From: Welwitschia mirabilis
Taxonomy: Eukaryota > Gnetophyta > Gnetopsida > Welwitschiales
Direction of reading: 5' to 3'
DNA length: 32,885 nucleotides
NCBI GenBank assembly: GCA_051453625.1
Contig: JBOZIK010000001.1
Coordinates: forward strand, 115,303,055 to 115,335,939
In this document: one piece after another, positions 13,021 through 22,040 of the stretch
Numbering within the stretch: the stretch's first letter is position 1
Layout: the number at the start of each line of letters is the position of its first letter
Translations under genes and position numbers: made by a program
Notes under the pieces: generated by a model
The model's input: only the letters and a program-made list of their open reading frames with translations
Told to the model about the DNA's origin: nothing
Database searches by the model: none

Positions 13021-13237
13021 ATAAGTGAGATTTATCCTAAAATAAAATTTTATTTATCCATCTCTTATTACTTTTAAGATATTTCTTTTAAGGGAATGAA
13101 TACCATTAGGATTTTACTACAATTTTCATACTCCATTATGCATGATACCATAATACACATTGAAAGCCTTAGCAAAAAACTCCTTTAGTATATTAATTTT
13201 GAATATCCTTGGTAAAAATGATGATTTAAAAAAATTT

Positions 13238-13858
13238 AGCTACTATGATAAATAAGTAAGGTACTTAAGGATAAATCTAATGAATAAAGTGTTAAATTGG
13301 AAAATAAGAATGAATTTCATATTATGCAGCAACACAAGTATTAGCATCTTAAAGTAATCACCAAATCATGTTAAGGAATTAGTAGCTAAACTCTATTTTT
13401 TTCTTAATGTAAAAAAGAAAGTTTTATTATATTTTTTCATATGCTTCAACATAATTAAGCTTAATGAGAAGAACATCTTGATTAGTACCTTTACCCACTA
13501 AAGGCCCTCTCAAGTAGTAACTATATTAGTTAAAATATATCCATAAATAGTAAAGCTAATTTACTAATTTAAAATAATGTTTAAATGAACATGCTTAAGT
13601 TGTAAAGATAAATAATTATCTCATGCTTATAAATAACATTTAGAAAAGAAATAGAACATTAGTTAGCAATTTGCGCTAAACATCCTAATTTAAGAATCAA
13701 GCAGATAATTCCTTGATTTAGCTGAATTTCTAAATAATTGATTTGAATCACTTACAAATAAATAAAAAGTTTTGTCTAATAAGAACCTAATGATATTTGA
13801 AGAATTCAACTAGCAGACCATCATGTCCTGATGTCTTACCATTCTTCAGACAAAAGTA
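13238..13858 (-). pseudogene. LINE (L1-type) reverse transcriptase relic
   Basis: Reading the minus strand right to left gives the ordered landmarks of a plant LINE reverse transcriptase. GKTSGHDGLLVEFFKY (about 13792-13845) matches the 'GPDGF...FFK' block. NQGIICLILK (about 13688-13718) matches 'NQG.I.LIPK'. A degenerate Y-rich block follows, then NQDVLLIKLNYVEAYEK (about 13432-13485), which matches the motif A region '.DFEKAYD'. Last is FPI*HFIH*IYP*VPYLF (about 13247-13303), which matches 'FPI.RSVRQGCPL.PYLF' (motif B). The motif A aspartate reads as asparagine, the motif B cysteine as tyrosine, and several stops interrupt the frame, so it is dead. The YADD motif, endonuclease and poly(A) tail are not found. 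Family identity rests on four collinear motifs; active function is excluded. Confidence 0.75.
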
Positions 13859-16800
13859 ATATATGAGGATTTGAGCATGTGTACTTCTCAAAATGAGATA
13901 ACTAAGAAAAATTATTAAATGTAATTTCTATGATCAGAAAATAACTAAGCATGATCAGTAATCAGATAACCATTAAAAGATAAAGCTTCTTTCTCTCTAA
14001 TCTTCATTTGAAAAGTAACATTAGTAACTTTTATATAAGCATGAGAGAATAAATAGAAGATTTTTCATGGATGATACACTAATTTAAAATATGCCTTATT
14101 ACTTTAAAGTTGATATTTTTCACTTTACACAAACCTTACCATCTTCCTATCCTTCTCCACTATTAGTATTTTGAACAACTCTAATTTACATGCTTCTTAG
14201 GGATAAGTGACTAAAAAAGAACCTCAATGACTTGTTCTAGAAGTAGAGATAGGTATAATTACTATTAACTACTCTTTACTTAAAGATCTCTTTGAGTTTA
14301 TTTTCAAGAATTATGAATCACACTTTATTTTATTTTGGATTCTTAGTTTTTTCTATAACATATGCATATCATTATGCAACTTTAAATCTTTTATGTCTAA
14401 AAATATTGATGCTGTTTTTGCATGCTTTTATGCATATAACTTTATTTTACTATGCTTGAATCTCTTCTCATGATTGCGAAAGTCATATCTAATAAAATAT
14501 TTTAGGAATAAAATATAACTCTTATTGCTTGTGCATGAAAATTATATTTTATATTAATGAGTCTATACATGAGTATATTCCATCTTCCAATAATTTTCTA
14601 ATTAGTAAAGAAAGATATTGTTTCAAAGGTTGGCAATATTATTTATTATATTTTCCCTCCAAGTGAGGGTTTAAAGTCTTTGTAGGAATGCTACTTTATA
14701 GAAGTTGAGCTTTTGGAGAAAAAGCATTTTTTTAGCTTTGCATGCTATTGGACACATTTTTAACTAAAAGATTTAGTACTTTAATTTACCAAACTTGTAT
14801 AGCTATTGTTAACATGAATGCCATCATATTTTTCTTTATTGGTTTTTAGCTTACGAAAAGGAATGAGATGGCATTCTTGTAGAGTGTTTAGTTCCTACTA
14901 CAATTTTTCAATCTTCTTAAGCCAACTTTGTCTTTGTAAAATCCATTACAACTACCTTTGCTTCCTTTATTTCACATTCCAAAAAGATAAAGTAACCTCA
15001 ACCAAAATCTATTTTATTAAAGTTGTTTGAATCCTATGGCTTATATTTCTCATCCTATGACTTATATTCATGCTTATAAGACTTCTACGTAATCCACTAT
15101 TACTACAAGAGACTAAACTACTTTGGGGAAAGGGTTTGTATTAGTTAAGAACAAGCATGAAGGCATCTTCAGCACATGGTTAAGAGTCAATATCATTTAA
15201 TGCCTTAAGTTCTAATTATTCACTATAACATATGAATTCTTTTCAATATCTCTTTGGCATCATAGAAGTTGACAACCTCAATAGTGATCTTATAGGAATG
15301 ACACATGTAAAACTCATATCAATAAGACATGAATATTTTATCATGAAATATCTGGGCTCTACTGCTTTAAAAGTTAAGATCTCTTTTATAGAGATTTTGC
15401 TTTTAGCAAGCTATTTTCTTCCTCACTCAACTATCCTTGTAATCACGATGATGGCAAACATGACGAAACTTTACTTTTTAAATCTTTTTTAAAAAGATAA
15501 ATTAATTTAATCTACTTTAGAATCTACTCACAAAAATGTTGAGGACATTTCATCCCTTGTTCATGATTGTTTTAGGATTTACTATTCATATGCTCTTGAT
15601 AACTAAGATAACCATTGTCAAATTATGATAAGGAATTTCTGTTATTCTTCCTTTAGTTCCTTAGATCATTAGGGGAAATTTCAATATGTTAGAATTAAGG
15701 GATGAAAAAACTAGAATATCCCATCTTTAATATTTGAAGTTGAGTACTAGCACTAGCTTACTTTTAAGAGAAAGTATTATTTGATAGACATGGATGATGA
15801 TAACTTTCACAATGTACTAATATACTTAGAGGAACTTTCACATGGGTTAGGCTCTAATTTTGGTGAACTTAAAAAGCCTTATATTTTAGCCTTTTCTTTT
15901 TAATGAACTGATTCTTACACTAAGGTTCTTCAACATGTTACTTTGTCTAAATATTTCTCAATTTCAATGGAGTAAAATTTATTGTTACCCTAATAAAAAT
16001 AACCTATCATTTCTTTTGTCTACATGGTAATTACTTCCCTTCTCTTACTGCAAAGTATATACTTCATAACCTTTAGAATGCAAACCCTAGAACGATAGGT
16101 CATATATGTTGGATTACTTTTTAGCACTATGTTATATGTCAAGTGCAGAATTTTTAGCATAATGTGATAAAGAAGTGGCTTCTTAATCCAAATTGAATTC
16201 TTTAAAACTACAACAAAGAATGATAGGTCTTTTTATCTAACTTAGTTATGATTCTTGTAATGCTTGTATTCATGCTTAATTAGCTAAAGTTAAGATAAAC
16301 TTTTGAAACTGTGAAGTTTATAAAGCAAAGAGCACTCTCAGTAGTTTTTTAAGGTATAGATTCCATGGTTAGAGGAGGCATAATTCCATTACCTCTTAAT
16401 GATATAATTCACTTATTAAAATGGTTTACTAAATTAGTAATATGTTAATTGTTTATAAAAACTAACTTTTTCAAAACATGAATTCTTTTTCCTTTACAAA
16501 GCTAGATTTATGAATATATTTCTCATCCTTTAAGTATATTATAGGGGATAATAAATAGAGATTTTAATTATGTCATATTTTTGTTCCTCCTTTGTTGGAA
16601 TACATTTTTTGGAAATAATTATTTCATATTTTTCAACATTATATAATAGAGTTTGACCTAATGAAATGTAAAACTTATTTCACTTTAGTTATTACCTATT
16701 AGTGTCTCTTATTTTGAAGAACATAAAACGAAATATTAGTAATGAACATTGCATGAAAGGGTGTTGTAAAATTCATTTATTTAATGTTTATATACTATTT

Positions 16801-16910
16801 TTACCCAAACACACACATCCCCTTTAGGGTAGGACCACTAGGATCAGCCAAATAATATTGGAATATCCAAATCAGTTCATCTAAAAAATTAAACCCATAA
16901 CCTCCTAAAC
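13859..16910. other. AT-rich intergenic sequence with no assignable gene
   Basis: Two modest plus-strand open frames at 14818-15030 (70 codons) and 15232-15492 (86 codons) have no recognisable domain, no neighbouring promoter signal and ordinary AT-rich composition; I treat them as chance or transposon debris. The LINE may extend right of 13858, but I could not follow it. The last ~100 bases before 16911 include a run of CA repeats (about 16807-16815) and AAACACACACTCAA at the edge of the peroxidase-flank homology. Confidence 0.55.
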
Positions 16911-17075
16911 ACACACTCAATTTTTAAAATATGTATTTTAAGCACACTTAATTCATTTCATAAAATATATTTTATCATATGTAGCGACTTTGCCATATAA
17001 GAGTAAAGTAGTTTCCTCCCTTTAAAGAGTTCTTTCTACTGACCGCCGTACACTGGCTTTGGCTTTTGGCTCTGG

Positions 17076-17084
17076 AAACCCTAA
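17076..17084 (+). promoter_or_regulatory. Telo-box AAACCCTAA
   Basis: An exact AAACCCTAA lies in the conserved 5' flank and is retained in copy 2 at 32627-32635 although neighbouring bases differ. Telo-boxes are known in promoters and 5' leaders of many growth-related plant genes. Whether it acts here is not shown by the sequence. Confidence 0.5.
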
Positions 17085-17138
17085 CCACCCAAAAAGAAAC
17101 GTAACGTAGCACAGTCACTCCGACCTCTTGTTTAGTTT

Positions 17139-17156
17139 ATGAAGACAACTCCGTAA
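17139..17156 (+). other. Upstream mini-ORF (5 codons) in copy 1 leader
   Basis: An ATG at 17139 opens a five-codon frame (MKTTP, stop at 17154-17156). Another upstream ATG at 17198 opens a frame that stays open to the N gap and overlaps the proposed peroxidase start out of frame. In copy 2 one extra A joins these two frames. They matter only if transcription starts at the distal TATA-like site. Confidence 0.4.
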
Positions 17157-17300
17157 AGGAGGACGGATGGCCTGGTCCTTGCTGTTTGTTACGGACGATG
17201 ATAACGTCTTTCTCACAATTTCCTTCATTCACATCTACTCTTCATTCTCACCGATGCTTTTCCAAACCAGGCAACGCAGATTCGTATAAATTTGACGTCG

Positions 17301-18464
17301 ATGGACAAGCACAACACCGTCTCACTTCATTCTNNNNNNNNNNNNNNNNNNNNNNNNNNNNNNNNNNNNNNNNNNNNNNNNNNNNNNNNNNNNNNNNNNN
17401 NNNNNNNNNNNNNNNNNNNNNNNNNNNNNNNNNNNNNNNNNNNNNNNNNNNNNNNNNNNNNNNNNNNNNNNNNNNNNNNNNNNNNNNNNNNNNNNNNNNN
17501 NNNNNNNNNNNNNNNNNNNNNNNNNNNNNNNNNNNNNNNNNNNNNNNNNNNNNNNNNNNNNNNNNNNNNNNNNNNNNNNNNNNNNNNNNNNNNNNNNNNN
17601 NNNNNNNNNNNNNNNNNNNNNNNNNNNNNNNNNNNNNNNNNNNNNNNNNNNNNNNNNNNNNNNNNNNNNNNNNNNNNNNNNNNNNNNNNNNNNNNNNNNN
17701 NNNNNNNNNNNNNNNNNNNNNNNNNNNNNNNNNNNNNNNNNNNNNNNNNNNNNNNNNNNNNNNNNNNNNNNNNNNNNNNNNNNNNNGACGCCAAGTCACG
17801 ACTCGAGTCGGCTTGCCCGCGCACCGTCTCCTGCGCAGACATCGTGGCGATAGCGGCGAGAGATGTGGTGAAGTTGACGGGAGGGCCGAGGTGGGAGGTG
17901 GAGAAGGGAAGGAGAGACGGAGTGGTGTCGCGGGCGGTGGAGACGAGGGATCTGCCAGCGCCGACATTCAACGTAAGTGTGATGAAGAGGGCATTTGCAA
18001 AGAGAGGACTGTCAGATAAAGACATGGTTGCTCTCTCGGGAGGACACACGCTTGGGTTCTCACACTGCTCTTCCTTCGAGTCGAGGCTGCGCTCATTCAA
18101 CAAAACCCACTCCATCGATCCCTCCATCCATCTCTCCTTCGCCAACTCTCTAATGTCGCTCTGTCCCCAACACAACTCCAACAACTCTGCGGGCGCATTC
18201 CTCGACTCCACTCCCAATCGCTTCGACAACGCCTACTTCCGCAATCTCGTGGATGGGAAGGGCGTGCTTCACTCAGACCAGACTCTGTGGGCTGAAAGCA
18301 GGGATGGATCCGTGAGACAACTTGTCTATAAGTTCGCGAAGGATGAGAAGGCGTTCTTTAGCGCATTCTCTCGCTCAATGGTAAGAATGGGCCGCGTTGG
18401 CGTGCTCACCGGCAAAGAAGGGGAGGTTCGCCTCCGCTGCCGCTTCGTCAACAGCGATTCCTAA
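17301..18464 (+). CDS. Class III secretory peroxidase, N-terminal half in assembly gap
   Basis: Heme peroxidase (EC 1.11.1.7 family) that oxidises phenolics with H2O2, normally secreted to cell wall or vacuole. The start at 17301 (MDKHNTVSLHS) is chosen as the first ATG in frame; an earlier in-frame TTG at 17292 is not a plausible plant start. Eleven codons precede 453 Ns, which keep frame. The visible 225 residues contain VSCADI (176-181), GGPRW (194-198), GRRDG (203-207), the proximal heme motif DMVALSGGHTLG with ligand His249 (codon 18045-18047), calcium-site DST and FDN (302-310), KGVLHSDQ (320-327) and a final C in RLRCRFVN. Cysteines at 172, 178, 256, 288 and 380 match five of the family's eight; the distal His/Arg and three cysteines must lie in the gap. 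The protein ends shortly after FVN, with no vacuolar extension. The model of 387 aa exceeds the usual ~320-350, so the gap probably hides an intron or is mis-sized. The sequence recalls the Arabidopsis PRX66-like group; that subgroup call is from memory. Confidence 0.93.
   Translation: MDKHNTVSLHSXXXXXXXXXXXXXXXXXXXXXXXXXXXXXXXXXXXXXXXXXXXXXXXXXXXXXXXXXXXXXXXXXXXXXXXXXXXXXXXXXXXXXXXXXXXXXXXXXXXXXXXXXXXXXXXXXXXXXXXXXXXXXXXXXXXXXXXXXXXXXXXXXXXXXXXDAKSRLESACPRTVSCADIVAIAARDVVKLTGGPRWEVEKGRRDGVVSRAVETRDLPAPTFNVSVMKRAFAKRGLSDKDMVALSGGHTLGFSHCSSFESRLRSFNKTHSIDPSIHLSFANSLMSLCPQHNSNNSAGAFLDSTPNRFDNAYFRNLVDGKGVLHSDQTLWAESRDGSVRQLVYKFAKDEKAFFSAFSRSMVRMGRVGVLTGKEGEVRLRCRFVNSDS
17334..17786. other. Assembly gap, 453 Ns inside peroxidase coding region
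   Basis: Unknown bases replace most of the region that should encode the signal peptide, the distal heme pocket (Arg and His), three cysteines and the first calcium site. The length is a multiple of three, so the flanking frames agree, but that may be coincidence. Open frames crossing this gap in other frames or on the minus strand are artefacts. Confidence 0.99.
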
Positions 18465-19644
18465 GAGGATCCAGCGACTCATTCTTCCGCTTCAATGTTT
18501 CAAAAGTTTTCTAAAATAATAGCATGAGTCTAGAAAATAATATTTATGGCATTATATTTTGCATTAAACAAGAAGAAGGATAGAATCCACATTTAAAATC
18601 ACCCAATTAACATAACACGGCTTTCATTGACAAAATAGCTCTTTCACTAATGCAGTTGACATACCATGTGGTAGTGACAAAATCTTAGAAAGCTTGTTCA
18701 TTATTACATTGTCTAACATCACTCAATTTACTTATACAGAAACTGTTACATCTACGTACATAGAAATCCGTTTGAATCCCAAGATTGTAATAACTCAACA
18801 TGTCCTTTCACCACTAAGAAATAAACTCTCTGATGAGGCCATTCATCATCACAACCAAACATAAACTCTTCAAACTTCAAAATTAATAAAAGGGCTTTGG
18901 GCAACCTTTACTACATGATCCTTGAGTTGTGTAAAAACATTTTCATGTGTAAAAACATTTTCATAATCTCTGCTCTATCATTAGTTGTAATCTTTGAAGG
19001 GGCTTGCATTGAGGTTCGAATAAAAAGGATATGCTATAGACTAACCAAATTTTAACAAGGCACTCATTAAACTAAGTAATGCCCATCTAACTAATGACCC
19101 AATAGCTAGAAAAAATAATTAACCTCTAATGGGTTTCTTACCACTTCTGTGTGGATTTGAAAAATAATAGTTTGCAAAATAGAAGCCTTAAATCCTATAT
19201 CTAGAGAAACAGAGTTATTAATTTTTTAAAAAATATGATTACACAAGTTTTTGCAGATTACTTGAAGGATATAGGATTTAATACACTTCTAAACAAATAA
19301 ATATTGCCTTGAAATATTTGGTAGGTCTCCAAGAATAATATGCTTCTAGTTTAGATGAAATCTTTAAAAGCGTGTTGGAACCCATGTTCAAGCATTTTGA
19401 TCCATTAAGTAACAAATGAAGCAATGTCAAAAACTCTTCTCAATTTTGTAAAAAGAGTAGAAAGTAACTACAAATTCCAAATGGAGAATCCTTATACCAA
19501 TAGGTAGACCTTGGTGAAGAAGATATCAAGGAAAGCATTATCATTTTTGATAAGGTAGATAATTTCTAGGTGCCTTGAGCTCATGATATCCATTGGTTCT
19601 CTTAGTTTAAGGCATGTCATAATTTATTACAATGATTCTTAATG
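18465..19644. other. 3' flank of peroxidase gene and unassigned sequence
   Basis: Base composition drops sharply to AT-rich about 30 bases after the stop codon. AATAAT words near 18516 and 18537 could serve as near-upstream poly(A) elements. Reverse transcriptase of the gypsy element that starts to the right would be expected in this interval on the minus strand, but I cannot find it, so that element is truncated or unreadable here. Confidence 0.55.
18929..18964. repeat. Perfect 18-bp tandem duplication
   Basis: GTGTAAAAACATTTTCAT occurs twice head to tail with no mismatch (18929-18946 and 18947-18964). It lies outside any recognised gene. Confidence 0.95.
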
Positions 19645-19678
19645 GATATGTCTTTCAAAATCATATGTCTTTCAAACT
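19645..19678. repeat. 17-bp tandem duplication inside gypsy protease relic
   Basis: GATATGTCTTTCAAAAT (19645-19661) is followed by CATATGTCTTTCAAACT (19662-19678), with two or three mismatches. It lies just C-terminal to the protease motif on the minus strand, and being 17 bases long it would shift the reading frame. Confidence 0.85.
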
Positions 19679-19800
19679 TTTTGTAAATGTGAAATGGCAT
19701 AATCTTGACACTAGATCCTATGTCTATCAATGCTTTCTTGATCTTTTTACTTCCTTTAAAGATAAAATTAATTGTGGCAACCCTTGGGTCTTTAAATTTT
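19674..19800 (-). pseudogene. Ty3/gypsy aspartic protease fragment
   Basis: The minus strand reads KKALIDIGSSVKIMPFHIYK (about 19680-19739), matching the 'ALCDLGASINLMP' protease signature of plant Athila/Tat-type gypsy elements, with the catalytic Asp kept at 19722-19724. RVATINFIFKG lies upstream, as expected for the domain. Downstream the frame is broken by a short tandem duplication and stops. Its position C-terminal to gag and its strand agree with the gag and LTR to the right. Confidence 0.75.
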
Positions 19801-20546
19801 GGACTTTTTTTGTGCCACTAAATTAGAAAGGGATTGGGCTATGAATACTCTACTTGATATGATTCTTTTTTGTTTTTTCTTGACTAATTACTTTCAGATT
19901 TTATTATATTTAAGATTATCTTGTAATATTTTTTAGAGAGAGGTTAATATTCACATCTTGCATAATTGCCTTAAGATAATTATCATATATGAAATTAGTC
20001 TTTAATCTTTCTAGCCAAAAGGTTGTGGGTTTATTTCTTATGTTTTCATGGATTGTGTTGTGGTTGGATTTTTTCCTTTAGGAGGTAAAGAAAAACTTGT
20101 CATCACCAAGGATTTGGTTTTCTTAGTTGTGAAAAGTGGAAACTATCACATTGGGAGTTGTATTACATCCACTTCTTGTAAGTATCTAGCAATGGTTTAG
20201 GTTGTAAGGGAGCCTTGAAGTCTTTAGTTTCCTAAGATGGTTTGTTGAAATATACCTATAAGATTTTCCATATTCTTGTTGGTGGCCTCTACATTTTTTT
20301 TAATAACCTCTTTCATTTTTTTCAATTCCTCAATTGACTTTCTAAGGAATCATTCTTAATGTAGTTGGAAGAGTTGGTCTAAAAGTTGTTAGATAGAAAG
20401 TTGTTGCTCCTATGTCTATTTTCAAAAGAGGATTTAAAGATTGGTTGTGGTCCATTCTTTTGTGGTTAAAATTATTGGTTATTTAGTCTTTAATTGAATT
20501 CACAAGCTTCTTCTTATATCATTTCTCTACATGTTAGTAAGGTAAG

Positions 20547-20588
20547 ACAATTTTTAGTGTAATGAAAATTGTCTTCACATATTTCACA
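20547..20588 (-). pseudogene. CCHC zinc knuckle of gypsy gag
   Basis: The minus strand encodes CEICEDNFHYTKNC, an intact CX2CX4HX4C knuckle that binds RNA in retroelement nucleocapsids. It lies between the gag domain at 20690-21130 and the protease at 19674-19800, the correct order for a minus-strand element. Confidence 0.8.
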
Positions 20589-20689
20589 ATGAGAGGAAGG
20601 TATTGTAGGTTAGGGTTATTGATTCAACATTTTAGCTAAGGCCTTGGTACAATTTTTCAAAGTATTGGTAAGATCTTAAATTAGGTTTC

Positions 20690-21130
20690 TAGGGCTAGGT
20701 TACTCTTCATGTTGAACTTTTTTAATGTCTTTCAATATTTCCCTTATAGTTCTACCTTCCTTGATAGTTGATTTATGACATGTTTGACTAATTTTTACTA
20801 ATTCTTTCAAAAGTTTTAAAGCATTCTCTAAAGTTAAGTAAAGTAAATTTCCACTATATACAAAATCTACTAGTTGCTTGGTTTGGATACTCAATCTGCT
20901 ATAGAAGTAATTAACAAGTTCTTCTCTTAAAAATTCATATATAGGATTGGATGAGGGGGCAATTGAAAATCTCTCATAGGTTGTAGCATAATCTTCATGA
21001 GGCTATTATGCAAAATTGATGCATTCTTTTTTTCTTGTCCTCATGGTTGCTTCACTCATAAACCTTTTTATGAAGGCAGTCTAAACTTGGCTTGAAGTCT
21101 TAAGGATTTTATGTGGGATAGTTTTCAACT
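20690..21130 (-). pseudogene. Ty3/gypsy gag (retrotransposon gag domain) fragment
   Basis: The minus strand carries a plant gypsy gag domain in several frames. RRKAKN*LKTIPHKI (about 21105-21150) matches the 'A..WL...P' start with Trp turned to a stop. FIKRF follows, then EDYATTYERF (about 20967-20996), matching 'ETL.EAWERF'. Next come EELVNYFYSRLSIQTKQLVD and ENALKLLKELV, the 'FY.GL....R..VDAAAGG....EA..LI' part. The longest open piece is 20700-20894. Gag would form the virus-like particle of the element. Stops and frame changes make it non-functional. Confidence 0.75.
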
Positions 21131-21193
21131 AATTTTTAGCTTTTCTTCTAAGGGCGAAAAGGAAAATGATCATGTAAGTTTTATTAGTTACCT

Positions 21194-21315
21194 TCTTTTT
21201 TCATTTCTTAAGGTAAGAATAAGTTATTCTATTTTAGCTAAGCATTGAAAAGGATCTTTTTTCATTTCTTAAGATAAGAATGAGTTATTCTATTTTAGCT
21301 ACGTGATGAAAAGAA
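21194..21315. repeat. Tandem duplication of a 61-bp unit
   Basis: Units 21194-21254 and 21255-21315 both contain TCTTTTTTCATTTCTTAAG and GTTATTCTATTTTAGCTA, with about six differences. The duplication is at the N-terminal edge of the gypsy gag relic and is not part of normal gag sequence. Confidence 0.9.
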
Positions 21316-22028
21316 TCTTCTTCTTCATCTTTTGAGAAGGTAGGATAGGCTTGTAAGGTTTTGAATCCCACATAATCTCTATTAAGAAGGTCAAAGGGAT
21401 TTCTGAATCTCTCTTTTTCTTTGAGCTATCATGTCTTTAAGAGTTGATGTAGTGAAAGTAGAAGTAGAAAAAAATTTTGAAGGTATGATTTAAAGAGAAA
21501 AATGGTTTAAACAATTTACTTTAGAAAATAGATAAATTACTTTCAAAAATATGAAAAAAATAATTGTCTTCTTCTTTTCTAGATTGAAATGAAACTTTCT
21601 CACCTTAAGTTCTTGAATTAAAATATGCTAACCCTTCTTTAACTACTTTGATAATAAATTACTTCTTTCCATGGTTCTTCTTCTATGTTACCATTCTTCT
21701 TAACACACAAGTGGAAAACTCCCTTCTAGCTTACATGAAGTCCCAGAAGGAGGTTATATCAATAGTGGATGTGGTAGTTACTTAGATTGTGTGTAACACA
21801 AAGTATAAACCAAGTTTATTGGAAAAAAGGGTAATCTCTAACATCAAATAAAAAGCAAAACTAGAAAAAATTTAAAAAGAAAGCTAATATAAAAAAGTGA
21901 AGTGAAAGTTCAAACTAACCTAAAAAATAAAAATTGTATGTACACACTACACAAGTAAATATCTTGAAATCAATTTTCTTACTTGAATAGTGAGAATCAA
22001 CCTTCTAAACTTCCTTGTACTCCTTCTT

Positions 22029-22040
22029 GGTATGATGCCA
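22029..22040 (-). other. Primer-binding site of gypsy element
   Basis: GGTATGATGCCA on the plus strand is TGGCATCATACC in element orientation, about nine of twelve bases like the initiator-Met primer site TGGTATCAGAGC. Three bases (ATT) separate it from the LTR edge at 22044, normal spacing for plant LTR elements. Confidence 0.65.

Larger units (their letters stand above)
16911..17300 (+). promoter_or_regulatory. 5' flank and leader of peroxidase gene, copy 1
   Basis: This stretch matches 32447-32852 almost throughout, apart from about one base in ten and two indels (15 bp and 1 bp longer in copy 2). Conservation starts at ACACACTCAA. Shared elements are a TATAAG box at 16996-17001 (TATAAA in copy 2), a telo-box AAACCCTAA at 17076-17084, AACGTAACG-like words at about 17098-17107, and TGACGTCG at 17293-17300 directly before the ATG. 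A second TATAAAT at 17285-17291 lies only 10 bases upstream of the proposed start. If that one were the working TATA box, the true start codon would be inside the gap. Regulatory roles are inferred from motif names only. Confidence 0.6.

Noticed and set aside
15232-15492. 86-codon open frame as a possible small gene
   Set aside because: No domain, no clear promoter or codon bias, AT-rich like its surroundings; length is not unusual for chance in 33 kb. The same applies to 14818-15030 and 28094-28393.
15655-15710. GNFNMLELRDEK as LINE endonuclease GDFN motif
   Set aside because: Only one short match, on the strand opposite to the LINE RT relic, with no further endonuclease motifs nearby.
16860-16905. 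tRNA-like B box (reverse complement GGTTATGGGTTTAATT) suggesting a SINE
   Set aside because: No A box at the right distance, no poly(A) or target duplication seen; the match to GGTTCGANTCC is weak.
17292-17300. TTG at 17292 as start codon of the peroxidase
   Set aside because: Plant nuclear genes rarely start at TTG, and an in-frame ATG follows nine bases later and is conserved in copy 2.
17248-17967. Minus-strand open frame across the gap, proline/serine-rich
   Set aside because: Antisense shadow of the peroxidase exon, opened by Ns and high GC. No independent support; the frame at 17327-18229 is the same kind of artefact.
17973-17978. GTAAGT, a perfect 5' splice donor word inside the peroxidase exon
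   Set aside because: Reading through gives FNVSVMKRAF, which matches the family sequence without interruption, so it is coding; no acceptor is needed.
17186-18019. Long plus-strand open frame across the N gap in another frame
   Set aside because: It starts at a TTG, is held open by the Ns, and after the gap runs as a shadow of the GC-rich peroxidase exon (RRHRGDSGERCGEV...). No domain match.
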